64,000 bases of DNA from Prostheceraeus crozeri (lineage: Eukaryota; Platyhelminthes; Polycladida; Euryleptidae). The notes below the pieces were generated by a model that saw only the letters and a program-made list of their open reading frames with translations, did no database searches and was not told the origin of the DNA. The stretch is from contig CAJQUW010012909.1 of assembly GCA_907163375.1 (NCBI GenBank), forward strand, positions 62,001-126,000. The letters are read 5' to 3'. Positions 20,184-31,552 of this stretch are shown here, in pieces. The translations under genes were made by a program, and so were the position numbers. Numbering within the stretch: the first letter of the stretch is position 1; each line of letters begins with the position of its first letter.

Positions 20184-23100
20184 TTATGTCAATACATCTC
20201 CTGAATGTGGTAGCGTGAGTTTTATTCTTTTGGGTGGAGATATGTTTGTGTCAGGATGTTCATGTGGAAGAGATGTGTTATGTCCTATCCAACACCTCTT
20301 ATCCTCCCATGCTGAAAGCGCTCGTTTCTTGAACGTGTGCGTTTTCACAGTATGAACTTGAGATTTTAAGATTGTCATATTGACAAACGTTATAGTTTTA
20401 TTTTTATAGGCCTTCTTATAGGACCGATGTTTCATTTTGTGAACAATGGATTTTGATATACCTTTAGCACGCTTAATACTATCTGCACATTCTTTTAATT
20501 TCATGGAATACATTTTAGGGCGGAGGAGAATCATTTCATCTATTTCCTTTCCTGCTGTTTCATCCTTAAAACAACCAAGTTTGGCTTTATTCTGTATGGA
20601 ATAGAGTGGATGAGTAGGATTGTAGTTAGATGCGTCGAAATATTTTTCTAATGACTTAGGTACTTCATTAAAATTTAAATCTTTTTGAGTGGTAATACCT
20701 AAGAAGAAACTATCTGTATCACCACCCAACAAACGAACCTCTTTTACGAGAGGACATGGTTTTAGTATTTTATAAAAGAGTTGGTACATTTCAAGCTTAG
20801 AGTAATCTAGTACAGCTTGGCCAATATAGATGGGCTTGCACAACTCAACTTCAGATTTTATTATTTTAACACCTACAAGGTCTTCATCGATAATGTCTCT
20901 ATCGATGAATAGAGGTGATGAGGTCAATTTGTGATATCTTTGATCATCAATGACTAGTTTGTAGTTCATACGTTTTCTAACATCCTCCATCGTCTTACCA
21001 AATAGACTGTTGTTCTTATATTTATAAAAATCCTTTTCAAAATTATTTTGGGCTAGTGTACGTTTCTGGCTGTTACTATCTATGTAGGGTTTGAGGAAGG
21101 CTATCTGTCTAGATTTGATGATGCGGTGAACTGACTTTAGAAGCATGCCCATTTCTAAATAGAATTTTAGTATGCAGAAGTGCACGAGATAATTTTTCTT
21201 ATCATATTGGGTGAGTAAAAGTTTGCGGCATGGTTTGTACCTTGGCTGTCCACACTCTCTTAAGTTATCATGAAATTGTGACATGAATGGTGAAAACATA
21301 TCTTCAGTCACTTCACCAGATTCAGGTGCGAGTGGGAAATCAGCAGTTTTATTTTTAATGCTATTTGGATAAATCAAATCAACTTCAAAATAATATCCCC
21401 AATCACCTTAATCTGGAATCTTTAGTATGTTTGAAGGGTTGGAGTAATACTCAAGCTCATCTTGTTTTAACCAACTAAACTCGGAATGAGGTAGTGGTTT
21501 AGACAGTGAACTGCCATATAAATTATTTTGGCCATAATACTTTAGGTGGATATGATCATCACCTACTTTTTCAGATTTTATATGATGCTTATTTACAAAT
21601 GTGAGACCACCGCGTATTCTGCGCTCAAATATGTTATACATCTCGGGGTCTTGTAAGAGATGAATGGTCTCACCAGTCATTTTAAAGGCTGATTTAAAGG
21701 ACATGGCTGGCAGACTGACAAAGTGGACAGGATCTAATTTGTCTTCTTCTAATGCCACTCGTCGAAATTCCTGAAAGACATCAGCCAGCAAAATGACATC
21801 TAATTCTAAGTAAGCGATCATATAATCGCCAAACGTTTTACAATCAAACTTTAACCATGCCTCTTGAGCATGTTCATAATCTTCTACTGGAGAATCTTCA
21901 CCCGTCAAATCGTTTTGGAATTTGTCAATGGAAGGAAGGGTTGTTTCATATAGTTTAGACATTGAGCTAAAATACGCATAAGGAAAGACTCCTTTGCGAG
22001 TGATTATCTCATCCGTTAAATTTGGATAGTGTTTCTTCAAAGATTGACTATGTGGAAGAAACTTGAGATTTCGAACGAGAGAAGCTAGTGACGCTGACAT
22101 GAATTGAAATGAATCTAAAAATTTTATTTCGAAGAAGACTGTCTTATTTTCTGTAGTTTTATCAACTGGTACTTTTGCTGTCATTGCCATGAATTTTTCT
22201 CTCTTTTGCGCTATTACATTAAACTGCCACGATTTCATCTGGCTCAACCCTCCTTTTATGAGCATATGACTGTCATAGCCCTTAAAGTTGTGAAAAATGA
22301 CGGGTAGTACACGACGTCTCAACCTATGTGAAAAGTTACATTTGGAGCAGAGCGCGTTTCTAAATTTACCAGTAATGTGATCATGATCACGCACTTTCTT
22401 GATTTTATCGTCATCAAACGTTTTATGACATTTAGGGCACGATGTGCAACTTTCAAATTTTTGTTTGTCTTCATCTGACATATGTAGTGACTTACGCTGC
22501 AATTGAGAATCATATGATTGTTGAAATTTGGCAGCTTTATCGAGAAATTCTAGAAATTTTGAAATACAATCTTCGCCTTGCCAAGTATGCATTTTGTTTT
22601 GCCTATTTCTAAAGTGGTCATGCCATACTTCATAGCAGGATATGGCTGCTAGCTTGTGGATGTTATCATCAATGTAGCATTCGATGTCTGCATAAATGAC
22701 ACGCAGGGGACTTAATTCGTCACTATTATCCCTATGTGAAAATATTTTATCTGTGGGTATGCGTTCCATCTGTAATTTACCCCGCTTGCACCATTCATAA
22801 TGACTTAGAAATTTATGTTTACTCCAAAAGGAGCGACTGCAGCGGTCGCATACAAAATGTTCACCACTTTTAGAGTGTCCCAAGTGTGTATACAAGCGAG
22901 AGATTTTGGGAATACCACAGTAGTGCCATTCCTCGCTATCATCTTGTTTTACTAATAAGAGGTTGACTACACGTTCATAACAAGTTGAACGTCAATTATA
23001 GCGGGCACCCTTCAACCCCTTCTCCCACACGTGAACGACAATTTTAATCTTATTATGTTTCTCGAACGTTTCTACATCTTTGATTTTCATGTTATCACTA

Positions 23101-23984
23101 TCACAACCTTCAAAGTCTACTTCATCCTCCCACTGTCTATAGCTATAGGTGCGATCTCGATGCGCGTTGATATCATTATAGTGAAGGATGGGTAGGACTG
23201 CATATTTGAAACACTGTGATTTACAATCGACACTGATGACAGCTTTCTTATTATACAACGTTTTTGGTAGTTTAAATGTGCCTCGAGCTGCATGACTTTT
23301 TAATAGGGAAATTTTGAACATGGCTGAGTCCACGCCATCAAAAATGAGAGCGCTGTCGCGCTGATTGAACTTATCTACATTTGATTTTAAACATTGAATA
23401 TGGAAATTTAGCCAAGACTCGCAGTCTACAACTTCGGTTGCGGAAGAGGAAGGAACATGAAACTGTATTCTCTCCGTCACTTGCCCCGTTTGAAAATCTA
23501 TCTTAATATATTTTAGTTTGAGGTAGATGAGCGCCTTCATTCTAAAATTGTCTAAATTGTTGAAGAGCGCTTCCATAATGTTAGAATTCTGAAGGAGCCA
23601 CTCAGGAAAATCTACTATTTGAGTATTGGACTCCATACAGTAGTCGCGTACTAAATGACTATGGGAAACGTTAATGAGGGAGATTGTAGAGGTACCGTTG
23701 GTGTAGTGATCATTTGCATGCGTGTGTTGAAGTCTGTGCGAAGATCGCTGAAAGGGGCTATCGAAAGAAAGAGGGCACAAATCGCAAGGAAAGGAGATGT
23801 CATCGTCAGAATCAACTTCACCTCCGGAGATTGATGCCGCTTTGCGTTGACACACACGTTGTTTGATGTGTCGAAGGAGACTGTGCTTCCTTGTAAAAAT
23901 ATGTCCGCAGTCAGCACATTCCCACTCGTTGCCTTGTCGCGAGAGTCCTGAGCTGGAACTAACATCACCTGAAAGAGAAATCAT
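20184..23984 (-). pseudogene. Family-B DNA polymerase with N-terminal zinc fingers
   Basis: Protein-primed type PolB of about 1,200 residues or more. The N-terminus has C2H2 fingers (WECADCGHIFTRKHSLLRH, then FPCDLC...H), and a further finger and an HNH-like C-x2-C...DHDHITG...C-x2-C block follow. Exonuclease motifs are VIYADIECY, FHNFKGYDSH and YLELDVILLADV; polymerase motifs include QNNLYGSSLSKPLP, KNNSLFGKTMED and LLGGDTDSFFL. It would copy the element from its ends. Broken, about two breaks. Upstream lies an apparent GT-AG intron, its acceptor flanked by GCATCTACTTCAT, nearly the same as at the first B gene. Confidence 0.85.
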
Positions 23985-24084
23985 TCTATCATCTCTGTTT
24001 AAGTCTCAGTGTATTGTTACAACCTACCTTCACTCAACAACTCTAAACTTTCCTCGAGAAGGGAGGGCTTTGGTGATGAAGTAG

Positions 24085-24361
24085 ATGCCTGAAATTGAGG
24101 AAGATGCTATTAGCCACAGGTTTGAGGAAGATGAGAGAGGAAATCTTCAACTTATCATTTCAAGGAAATTATGTTTAAGGTTGATTCTTCAACAAGATAG
24201 GGACTTAACTCAAATAATACGTCTCAACTTTGGAATTTACTAGAGAACAGTTCACTTACACGTTTCAAAGACAGAGTGAAATGACGCGAATGTCACTTTA
24301 CATATATACTTTCATATTCATCATTCATTGGCTGTTCATTCTGATTGGTTGCTTGTTTATA
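24085..24361. promoter_or_regulatory. Divergent promoter region between PolB and the 24406 gene
   Basis: On the minus strand AGTATATATGTAAAG (around 24300-24310) serves as a TATA box for PolB, followed by a GTAAGT donor near 24254-24259 and an acceptor at 24089-24091. On the plus strand GTTTATACTT near 24355 lies about 50 bases before the ATG at 24406. One region probably drives both genes. Confidence 0.45.
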
Positions 24362-24405
24362 CTTAAGAATTAGAAAACATTTCAAAATTATTATTCACAG
24401 TCAAC

Positions 24406-24858
24406 ATGACAAGCCCTCCGACAACACCGAACACAAAATTCTCTTCTCCATGCTCATCACCAAGGGCGCTCGTTGCACCAAACGCTCCAACGAAGGGGAA
24501 GGTGGAGAAAATATACCGACTCGACAATATTAGAAAGTTGTCATTACCAGCGGACGACGAAGAGGAGAGTGTATGTGAGAAGGAGTATCCCGACCTAACA
24601 AACATACGATGGAAGTATCTGCAGTACGACACTGATGATGTGATGGAGATCACCAGCACCAAATTCCTTCACCAATTATTGGAATGGTGCACCCCTAACT
24701 CCCAGCCACGAACTATGGCGGAGTGGGAGTACATCGACAAAGTGAGGCTCGCGGTAGAAGAACGATTGAAGCAAGTGAACTGTTTTTGCGATCAATGTGA
24801 AGTCAGACTCTGGGACGATATTGACGATGAAGACCTTTTGAAATACATGCCACAATAA
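24406..24858 (+). CDS. Unknown protein (150 aa), divergent from PolB
   Basis: Not recognised. The first 35 residues are Ser/Thr/Pro-rich, like a disordered tail; the rest is acidic with RWKYLQYDTDDV, a helix-forming middle and a C-terminal CFCDQCEVRLWDDIDDEDLL. The C-x-C-x2-C could bind a metal but no partner set is visible. Open with a good ATG and an upstream TATA-like string; last gene before the repeat-rich right arm. Confidence 0.5.
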   Translation: MTSPPTTPNTKFSSPCSSPRALVAPNAPTKGKVEKIYRLDNIRKLSLPADDEEESVCEKEYPDLTNIRWKYLQYDTDDVMEITSTKFLHQLLEWCTPNSQPRTMAEWEYIDKVRLAVEERLKQVNCFCDQCEVRLWDDIDDEDLLKYMPQ

Positions 24859-24904
24859 ATTTTTATTTCGTATTATCTTTGCTTTCATACTGACTTACTT
24901 GAAT

Positions 24905-25390
24905 AGGGCTTCAGTGGATCATTTAACCATGTATACTTTTTCATTTGGAAATAGTAGCACGCTTAGTTTAACTTGTAAATCTTATAACATTTCATATGGG
25001 CGATGATGGTAGATGAAATAGTGTTAAATAAAATTAAGATAGCTTACACTTCTGATACAGGGATAGCAATCGACTGCGATCCATGTGTAAAGAGCTTGTT
25101 AGACTACGGATGGGCTTAAGTGGATGATTTAACCATGTATACTTTTTCATTTGGAAATAGTAGCACGCTTAGTTTAACTTGTAAATCTTATAACATTTCA
25201 TATGGGTGATGATGGTAGTTGAAATAGTGTTAAATAAAATTAAGATAGCTTACACTTCTGATGCAGGGATAGCAATCGACTGCAATCCATGTGTAAAGAG
25301 CTTGTTAGACTACGGAAGAGAGAAGTGTGTTATGTTGCGTGTGGCGCGTGAGTGTCCTCCCATTTCATTCCATTCATCAATTCGTCTCAT
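24905..25390. repeat. Tandem unit X, Polinton B copies
   Basis: Two units of about 210 bp sharing GATTTAACCATGTATAC, GTAGCACGCTTAGTTTAAC and GGGATAGCAATCGACTGC, the same as 913-1360 in A. Followed by a stretch to about 25655 also shared with A. Confidence 0.8.
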
Positions 25391-25654
25391 TGATAGAGAC
25401 AAGTAGAACTCATGGTTCTCATAACGTATGCAATGGAAAGTTTATAAGGCACCCTTCGACAGTTGGCTAAATGTCGCCCTGGCGCGAATGCATACTACGT
25501 TGAGACAGAGGCAATCACTTGCAAACATGACGCAGAGAGGTTTAACAAGATTGACCATTGCCGAATGTCCCTTGCGGTATACATAGCTACGGGTTTCATC
25601 GCCGCCCTTTACAGGAACGCCCGTCGAAAGGAAGTATTACACCGAACTTCATTT

Positions 25655-25797
25655 GCAACGTTCAAGTTGACTGATAGCAGATTCAACTTAATGATAGTAT
25701 TCGCCAGTCTGAAGACTGCCCAGGGCAAACCGAGTGGAGGTTCTATCATGTCTTGCCCCATGGTGGCCCTTATGAGGGCCGGTGGTTCGTTCTCGGC
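25655..25797. repeat. Repeated cassette R1, copy 3 (B)
   Basis: Nearly identical to copy 1 of element A and, like it, lying downstream (3') of a small minus-strand gene. Confidence 0.8.
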
Positions 25798-25807
25798 GAC
25801 AAGTTGA

Positions 25808-26035
25808 CTATTGATTTGAAAAGTCAATAGGTATGACAGTTAGGTTGTCATAAACCCTGTACCGCCTAAGCCGTGCTGGTGCATCTGGCACCTTTCGGCT
25901 GCGGGTGGTATTAGGAGTCCACACCTCATCCGTCCAAATGATCTTCTTGATCTTCCCCTTCTTCTCATCCTCTTCATCCCACTCGTCGAGGATGATGAAG
26001 TCGAGAATGGCGTTGGTAGGAGACGTTGCTTCCAT
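25808..26035 (-). CDS. Small acidic protein (75 aa, unknown)
   Basis: Starts MEATSPTNAILDF, then an acidic run (DEWDEEDEKKGK) and a polar C-terminus. No known domain. A minus-strand TATA box (CTATATAAGCC, around 26077-26085) lies about 43 bases before the ATG, the same short-leader layout as the MQTPN genes. It is flanked by R1 cassettes on both sides. No counterpart was seen in the visible part of A. Confidence 0.5.
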   Translation of the reverse strand: MEATSPTNAILDFIILDEWDEEDEKKGKIKKIIWTDEVWTPNTTRSRKVPDAPARLRRYRVYDNLTVIPIDFSNQ

Positions 26036-26076
26036 CGTGACTTGAAATTGAATGAGAAGCGCTACAATCTTCTGGC

Positions 26077-26085
26077 TTATATAGG
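26077..26085 (-). promoter_or_regulatory. TATA box of the 75-aa gene
   Basis: CTATATAAG on the minus strand, about 43 bases before the ATG at 26035. Confidence 0.5.
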
Positions 26086-26148
26086 GTTTTCAACAATGAA
26101 TTGCTCAACAGCGAATCAGAATGCTTCAGGGATAGCAATCGACTGCAT

Positions 26149-26287
26149 AACGTTCAAGTTGACTGATAGCAGATTCAACTTAATGATAATATTCGCCAGT
26201 CTGAAGACTGCCCAGGGCAAACCGCGAGGAGGTTCTATCATGTCTTGCCCCATGGTGGCCCTTAAGAGAGCCGGTGGTTCGTTCTCG
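26149..26287. repeat. Repeated cassette R1, copy 4 (B)
   Basis: Lies between the promoter of the 75-aa gene and the end of the next small gene copy. Confidence 0.8.
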
Positions 26288-26299
26288 GAGGTCGTCATC

Positions 26300-26566
26300 T
26301 TACAGCCTACCGATTCTGCTGAGAGAGTCTTTGACTCTCTCCATGGTAGCAGTGTCGACTTCCACGCTAGTTGGCATGTGAGTGGAGGGTGGAATGTAGC
26401 GCCATTCCATTGGATTGGCAACACTTGCTGTCATCGGATTGCCAATCCGAGCAAGATTGTTGTGGACTCTGTCTTGCTCCTCTAGTCTAACAAATTCATT
26501 AAATAAATTTCGCGGTCTTTACTGCGGTCCGCGAGGAGAGCTGACTTGAGCGTTCGGCGTCTGCAT
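26300..26566 (-). pseudogene. B copy of the small MQTPN gene
   Basis: Counterpart of 1766-2032 in element A, with the same MQTPN start, EFVRLEEQDRV middle and KDSLSRIGRL end, and the same TATATA box and leader near 26600. Broken in this element. Several amino-acid differences between the A and B copies show the elements separated some time ago. Confidence 0.55.
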
Positions 26567-26620
26567 GATTGAAATGAAATGAAATGAGAGGTAGTGGTTT
26601 ATATACCCCTCTAACGCGAC

Positions 26621-26763
26621 GCAACGTTCAAGTTGACTGATAGCAGATTCAACTTAATGATAGTATTCGCCAGTCTGAAGACTGCCCAGGGCAAACCGCG
26701 TGGAGGCTCTATCATGTCTTGCCCCTAGGTGGCCCTTATGAGAGCCGTTGGTTCGTTCGCGGG
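26621..26763. repeat. Repeated cassette R1, copy 5 (B)
   Basis: Directly upstream of the minus-strand TATA box near 26600, exactly as copy 2 in A. Confidence 0.8.
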
Positions 26764-26863
26764 AGTAAAGTGATGGGGTGGTGAAGGCAGGGAAAAGATC
26801 TGCAATGAAAATGATATGTATTAGAATAGGATATACTATCTTATTTGCTTTTCACTTACCAAG

Positions 26864-28096
26864 TTAGCCATCCTTGGGTAGTCTCGCGGGCTTCCTCACT
26901 GAAAATTTATGTAAATGCCCGCGCATTCTGAGTGTGACGTGGAGGCATTTCTTACTTGGATGGCCATTGTAACAGATGATGGACTCATCTAAATTTTGAT
27001 TGACGAGGACTTGACCGTCCAGATGGTTATCCCGAATAGGGATGTGGAACTCAAACATTCTTTCCTCATTCAAGCGATTCCATTCATTCCTCATGCGCTC
27101 CAACTTCGCAAACGACTCTCTCTCATCACCCTGCCTACTCACACTCCTCTCCAACTCAGCATTCCTCGCTCTCAATACACTCATATCCTTCATCAACTCC
27201 TCATACTTCGACTCTGCCTCTCCCATTCTCCTCTCTGCAGCACTCGTCCTCTTCTCTCGCTCATCATTCTCGTCTTCCAACACTCGCACATTCTCCTTCC
27301 ACTCTTTCACAGCACGCCTCATGCGGATATTCTCATCTGCCACCTCCTTACATTTCACCTCCTTCATTTTCAGCTCACTCAACTCAATCAACGTTCTCTC
27401 ATTCACCTTCTTCAAACTTCCGTACCGATCAACCAACAAAGCATGTGCCGCTTGCTGCGACACATGCTTCTTCTCCATGTCCTCATCCCACCGCGCCGAC
27501 TGCTTCCGTAACCCACCACCCTTCACTATTGGGGAAGATGAGCTCTGCGGGGGGTCGGTAATGACAATATTTGACACCTCCGACGAAGAAGAGCTCAACT
27601 TCCTCACACGCTTCCTCACTCGCTCCCTATCCAAGTCCACATCATCCTCATCATCACTCTCAAACACTCTCTTCCGCCACTTGTGAGCCTTCAAACCGGG
27701 CACAGCATTTTCTACCTCATTCTCCACAGCATTCCCACTAGCGTTCTCAAAAACATTCCCACTAGCATTCTCAACAACATTCCCACTAGCATTCTCAACA
27801 AAATTCTTGGCCTTTTTCTCTTTCCCCAACATTCGCTCCTTCTCAGCATTCATCAACTCCACAAATCTCAAATCGGTCACCAACCCTCCTGTACACTCAC
27901 CATGCCTCAGATAAAACTCGGCTTCCTGCCCAACAACCAACAGCACCCTGCACTTCACACAGGCAACCCTACTCAGGATAACCATGTGTTCGGCCCCTGC
28001 CTTCTTGATGTGGTCCTTGAGACCGTCTCGGCGGTTAATTCGGCCGCACACACACATTTTAATATGGAATTTCTTGTTTCTATCGTTATTGACCAT
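26864..28096 (-). CDS. Zinc-finger and coiled-coil protein (410 aa, unknown)
   Basis: Good start context (ACCATGG). Residues 14-75 contain Cys/His groups (MCVCGR...DHIKK...EHM and CVKCR...RHGEC) that look like a zinc-binding module. A four-fold ENASGN repeat (24-bp DNA repeat) comes next, then a basic nuclear-signal-like stretch, an acidic and Ser-rich linker, and about 150 residues of heptad-like coiled coil (KYEELMKDMSVLRARNAELE). It could be a DNA-binding or scaffold protein; I do not recognise the family. It may be cargo specific to this Polinton lineage. Confidence 0.6.
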   Translation of the reverse strand: MVNNDRNKKFHIKMCVCGRINRRDGLKDHIKKAGAEHMVILSRVACVKCRVLLVVGQEAEFYLRHGECTGGLVTDLRFVELMNAEKERMLGKEKKAKNFVENASGNVVENASGNVFENASGNAVENEVENAVPGLKAHKWRKRVFESDDEDDVDLDRERVRKRVRKLSSSSSEVSNIVITDPPQSSSSPIVKGGGLRKQSARWDEDMEKKHVSQQAAHALLVDRYGSLKKVNERTLIELSELKMKEVKCKEVADENIRMRRAVKEWKENVRVLEDENDEREKRTSAAERRMGEAESKYEELMKDMSVLRARNAELERSVSRQGDERESFAKLERMRNEWNRLNEERMFEFHIPIRDNHLDGQVLVNQNLDESIICYNGHPSKKCLHVTLRMRGHLHKFSVRKPARLPKDG

Positions 28097-28160
28097 GGTT
28101 AGCTGTAAGATAATGAAATTTGTATAAGTTTGGAATCATGTAGTATACAGCCTAAAGCAT

Positions 28161-29470
28161 AACACTTAGTGAGGAATGATAGATTTGAGTGTAGTGAGTG
28201 GCACTCGATCCCGTCGACAGCCCGAAGGCCTTGTACTGATCACTAGGGAAGTGAGAGATCTTCCCCGATACCCGCTATTTACAGCTGAAGAAATCATTGT
28301 CACTGCCTCGAAGTGGTAACAGCAACGCCAAGTCAAAGGTAGTGATCAGTAGCTGGGATCTAACCCCTCAAAGCTGCCTTCGACTTAGTTAAATTTGAAA
28401 TCTGATAGCAGATTTGAATGTAGCATACGGCCTAAAACATAATGTCATCATTCAACACTTCTTCAACATTCAACATTCAACTTAGTCAACATTCAACATA
28501 ATGTCAACACTTAGTGAGGAATGATAGATTTGAGTGTAGTGAGTGGCACTCGATCCCGTCGACAGCCCGAAGGCCTTGTACTGATCACTAGGGAAGTGAG
28601 AGATCTTCCACGATACCCGCTATTTACAGCTGAAGACATCATTTTCACTGCCCCGAAGTGGTAACAGCAACGCCGAGTCAAAGGTAGTGATCAGTAGCTG
28701 GGATCTAACCCCTCAAAGCTCCCTTAGACTTAGTTAAATTTCAAATCTGATAGCAGATTTGAATGTAGCATACGGCCTAAAACATAATGTCATCATTCAA
28801 CACTTCTTCAACATTCAACATTCAACTTAGTCAACATTCAACATAATGTCAACACTTAGTGAGGAATGATAGATTTGAGTGTAGTGAGTGGCACTCGATC
28901 CCGTCGACAGCCCGAAGGCCTTGTACTGATCACTAGGGAAGTGAGAGATCTTCCACGATACCCGCTATTTACAGCTGAAGACATCATTGTCACTGCCCCG
29001 AAGTGGTAACAGCAACGCCGAGTCAAAGGTAGTGAACAGTAGCTGGGATCTAACCCCTCAAAGCTGCCTTAGACTTAGTTAAATTTGAAATCTGATAGCA
29101 GATTTGAATGTAGCATACGGCCTAAAACATAATGTCATCATTCAACACTTCTTCAACATTCAACATTCAACTTAGTCAACATTCAACATAATGTCAACAC
29201 TTAGTGAGGAATGATAGATTTGAGTGTAGTGAGTGGCACTCGATCCCGTCGACAGCCCGAAGGCCTTGTACTGATCACTAGGGAAGTGAGAGATCTTCCC
29301 CGATACCCGCTATTTACAGCTGAAGACATCATTGTCACTGCCCCGAAGTGGTAACAGCAACGCCGAGTCAAAGGTAGTGATCAGTAGCTGGGATCTAACC
29401 CCTCAAAGCTGCCTTAGACTTAGTTAAATTTCAAATCTGATAGCAGATTTGAACTTAGCATACTTGAAAA
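28161..29470. repeat. 345-bp satellite, four tandem copies
   Basis: AACACTTAGTGAGGAATG recurs at 28161, 28506, 28851 and 29196, an exact 345-bp period, with only scattered differences between copies. Each unit has a GC-balanced part (GCACTCGATCCCGTCGACAG) and an AT-rich linker of ATTCAACAT-like repeats. A single unit without the linker is present in A (2652-2921). The near-identity points to recent amplification or gene conversion. Confidence 0.95.
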
Positions 29471-29919
29471 CCTTAGACTACATGTTGAAACTTTGAAAAA
29501 ACTGAAAATTAAGAATTTTTAAAAAAATTCGCATTTTACTACTCATACTACTTTTAAAAAATTTTATCAGTAGTAAAGACACTATCAAACTCTATCACAC
29601 AAACTTTGAAGTAAGAAGATAGCTTGCCTACTTCAAAAGATAATGTCCTTTGAAACGACCGTCGCTTACCTCGTCTTTCGATGAAGTGATCAGACTTACG
29701 TTGCCGGGGATTTATATATGCTCAGAAGAAAACTTAAAATGGCTCTATCTCCTAAAGTATTCATTGTAGCGGCATGCGGTTTGTTGCAAACGATTCGTCT
29801 CATCATTGTCTATCATATGACACCTGATCCATTCTCATGTGACCACGGGAAGTTGGTGGGTCAGCACATGGCCATGTAACATGCCACAAGTGAAAAAATT
29901 CCTAAGTGTGGGAGCTCCA
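29471..29919. other. Unannotated stretch inside the right arm of B
   Basis: No gene or repeat recognised apart from AT-rich runs. Confidence 0.4.
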
Positions 29920-31127
29920 GTGTGGTGAAAATTTTGAAAAATTTAAAACTTCCGAATTTCAATGTGGGACCCTTACCAAAACTTTTTTCATCACTTTCCA
30001 CTGAGCCCCCCTACCGTTCGGAGAAATTTGATGAAACGAACTTTGGTAAAGGTCCCAGGTCGATATGCGACACTTTGGAAAATTTTCAAAATTTTGTCCA
30101 TACAAAGTCACTCTGACACTTAGGATTTTTTCAGGTGAGCTCCGACCTAAAATCTTGTAACACCTCTAACTTTTGAACGGCTGGTCCGATTGACTCGCAA
30201 CAAAAATGTCACCGAGCAGTTTTTTCTCCTCTTTCAAACGAGTATCTATAAGACAAATCCATCCACTAGAACCAAAATTAGAAGATCGCTGTCGGGGGGG
30301 GGGGTCAGTGAAATTTGATGAAACAAACTTTGGTCAGGGTCCCAGGTCGAAATGCGACACTTTGGAAAATTTTCAAAATTTTGTCCATACAAAGTCACTC
30401 TGACACTTAGGATTTTTTCAGGTGAGCTCCGACGTGAAATCTTGTAACAGCTATAACTTTTGAACGGCTGGTCCGATTGACTCGCAACAAAAATGTCACC
30501 GAGCAGTTTTTTCTCCTCTTTCAAACGAGTATCTATAAGACAAATCCATCCACTAGAACCAAAATTAGAAGATCGCTGTCGGGGGGGGGGTCAGTGAAAT
30601 TTGATGAAACAAACTTTGGTCAGGGTCCCAGGTCGATATGCGACACTTTGGAAAAATTTTCAAAATTTTGTCCATACAAAGTCACTCTGACACTAAGGAT
30701 TTTTCCAGGTGAGCTCCGACCTAAAATCTTGTAACAGCTCTAACTTTTGAACGGCTGGTCCGATTGACTTGCAACAAAAATGTCACCGAGCAGTTTTTTC
30801 TCCTCTTTCAAACGAGTATCTATAAGACAAAATCCGTCCACTAGAACCAAAATTAGAAGACTGCTGCCGAGAGGGGGGTCGGAAAAATTTTGTTTACCCA
30901 ACTTTTGACGAGAAACACGATGGGAGGGGTCTCGCACCGAAATCCCACCCTTCCAACCTGGCCGGCACACCACGCCAACCTCTCGCTACGCCGTCGCTCC
31001 AGAGGGGGGGAGTCAGACGCGAAGCAACACGGCGGCGGACCACGGCCGACTCGTCTGACAGGAGAGGGGGGACGTCAGCGACGGCGGCCATCTTGCGCGG
31101 TCCAGTGGTGTAGATTTACTTACTACT
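29920..31127. repeat. Right terminal inverted repeat region of Polinton B
   Basis: The outer 540 bases or so complement the left end. Inside are about three tandem units with an exact 287-bp period (CTGGTCCGAT at 30181, 30468, 30755), each ending in a long G run. The left end carries one such unit, so the two termini differ in length by unit number. Confidence 0.9.
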
Positions 31128-31133
31128 CAAACA
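31128..31133. repeat. Target-site duplication of Polinton B, right
   Basis: CAAACA, identical to 7211-7216. Confidence 0.95.
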
Positions 31134-31552
31134 TATGAACATATTTTGAATCTATGGATTTGTCATGTAATTATGCTTTCGGTACAAAAGTTTTGCTGCA
31201 TTCATAGAACGCGATTTAATTGTCATCATCAAACTCAATTTTTCCCATTGAAGTCCTGATATGGATATGCTAAATTGTACATCATTCTTTCTAATAACTT
31301 GCAGATGGCAGACCTAAACGGGAGTTTTAAACTGCACTTTGAATATGTGATGGATCATCTTCAGTTATCAAAATAATGTTTCTAGGCAATGGTGTGCTTT
31401 CAAAGTTATGACTTTATTAAATTTGAGTCGATTAGTTTGCATCAAAAAGTGACAATAATACATTAGAGTAATGATTGTCCGGGAGACCACCCTGCTGAGC
31501 AGGTGAAGCAAAATTTTTTCTATGGCAGACGACCGTTAATAGGCCAACCGAA
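31134..31552. other. Host DNA, nothing recognised
   Basis: Moderately AT-rich; no open frame or repeat of note. Confidence 0.4.

Larger units (their letters stand above)
7217..31127. mobile_element. Polinton/Maverick B, complete end to end (23.9 kb)
   Basis: The ends are exact inverted copies (AGTAGTAAGTAAATC at the left, its complement at the right) and are flanked by a perfect 6-bp duplication CAAACA at 7211-7216 and 31128-31133, the Polinton hallmark. Inside are the diagnostic genes: retroviral-type integrase with chromodomain, FtsK/HerA-type packaging ATPase, adenain-like protease, double jelly-roll major capsid, penton-like proteins and a family-B DNA polymerase. Extra genes include two RING-like proteins, an exonuclease-like protein and a TBP-like protein. 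Several genes are broken (roughly half a dozen breaks in all) while capsid, protease and ATPase remain open. The unmutated target duplication and closely matching termini suggest a fairly recent insertion. Confidence 0.95.

Noticed and set aside
28161-29470. RNA polymerase III gene in the 345-bp unit
   Set aside because: GATCTAACC is close to a B box but no proper A box at the right distance and no T-run terminator follow.
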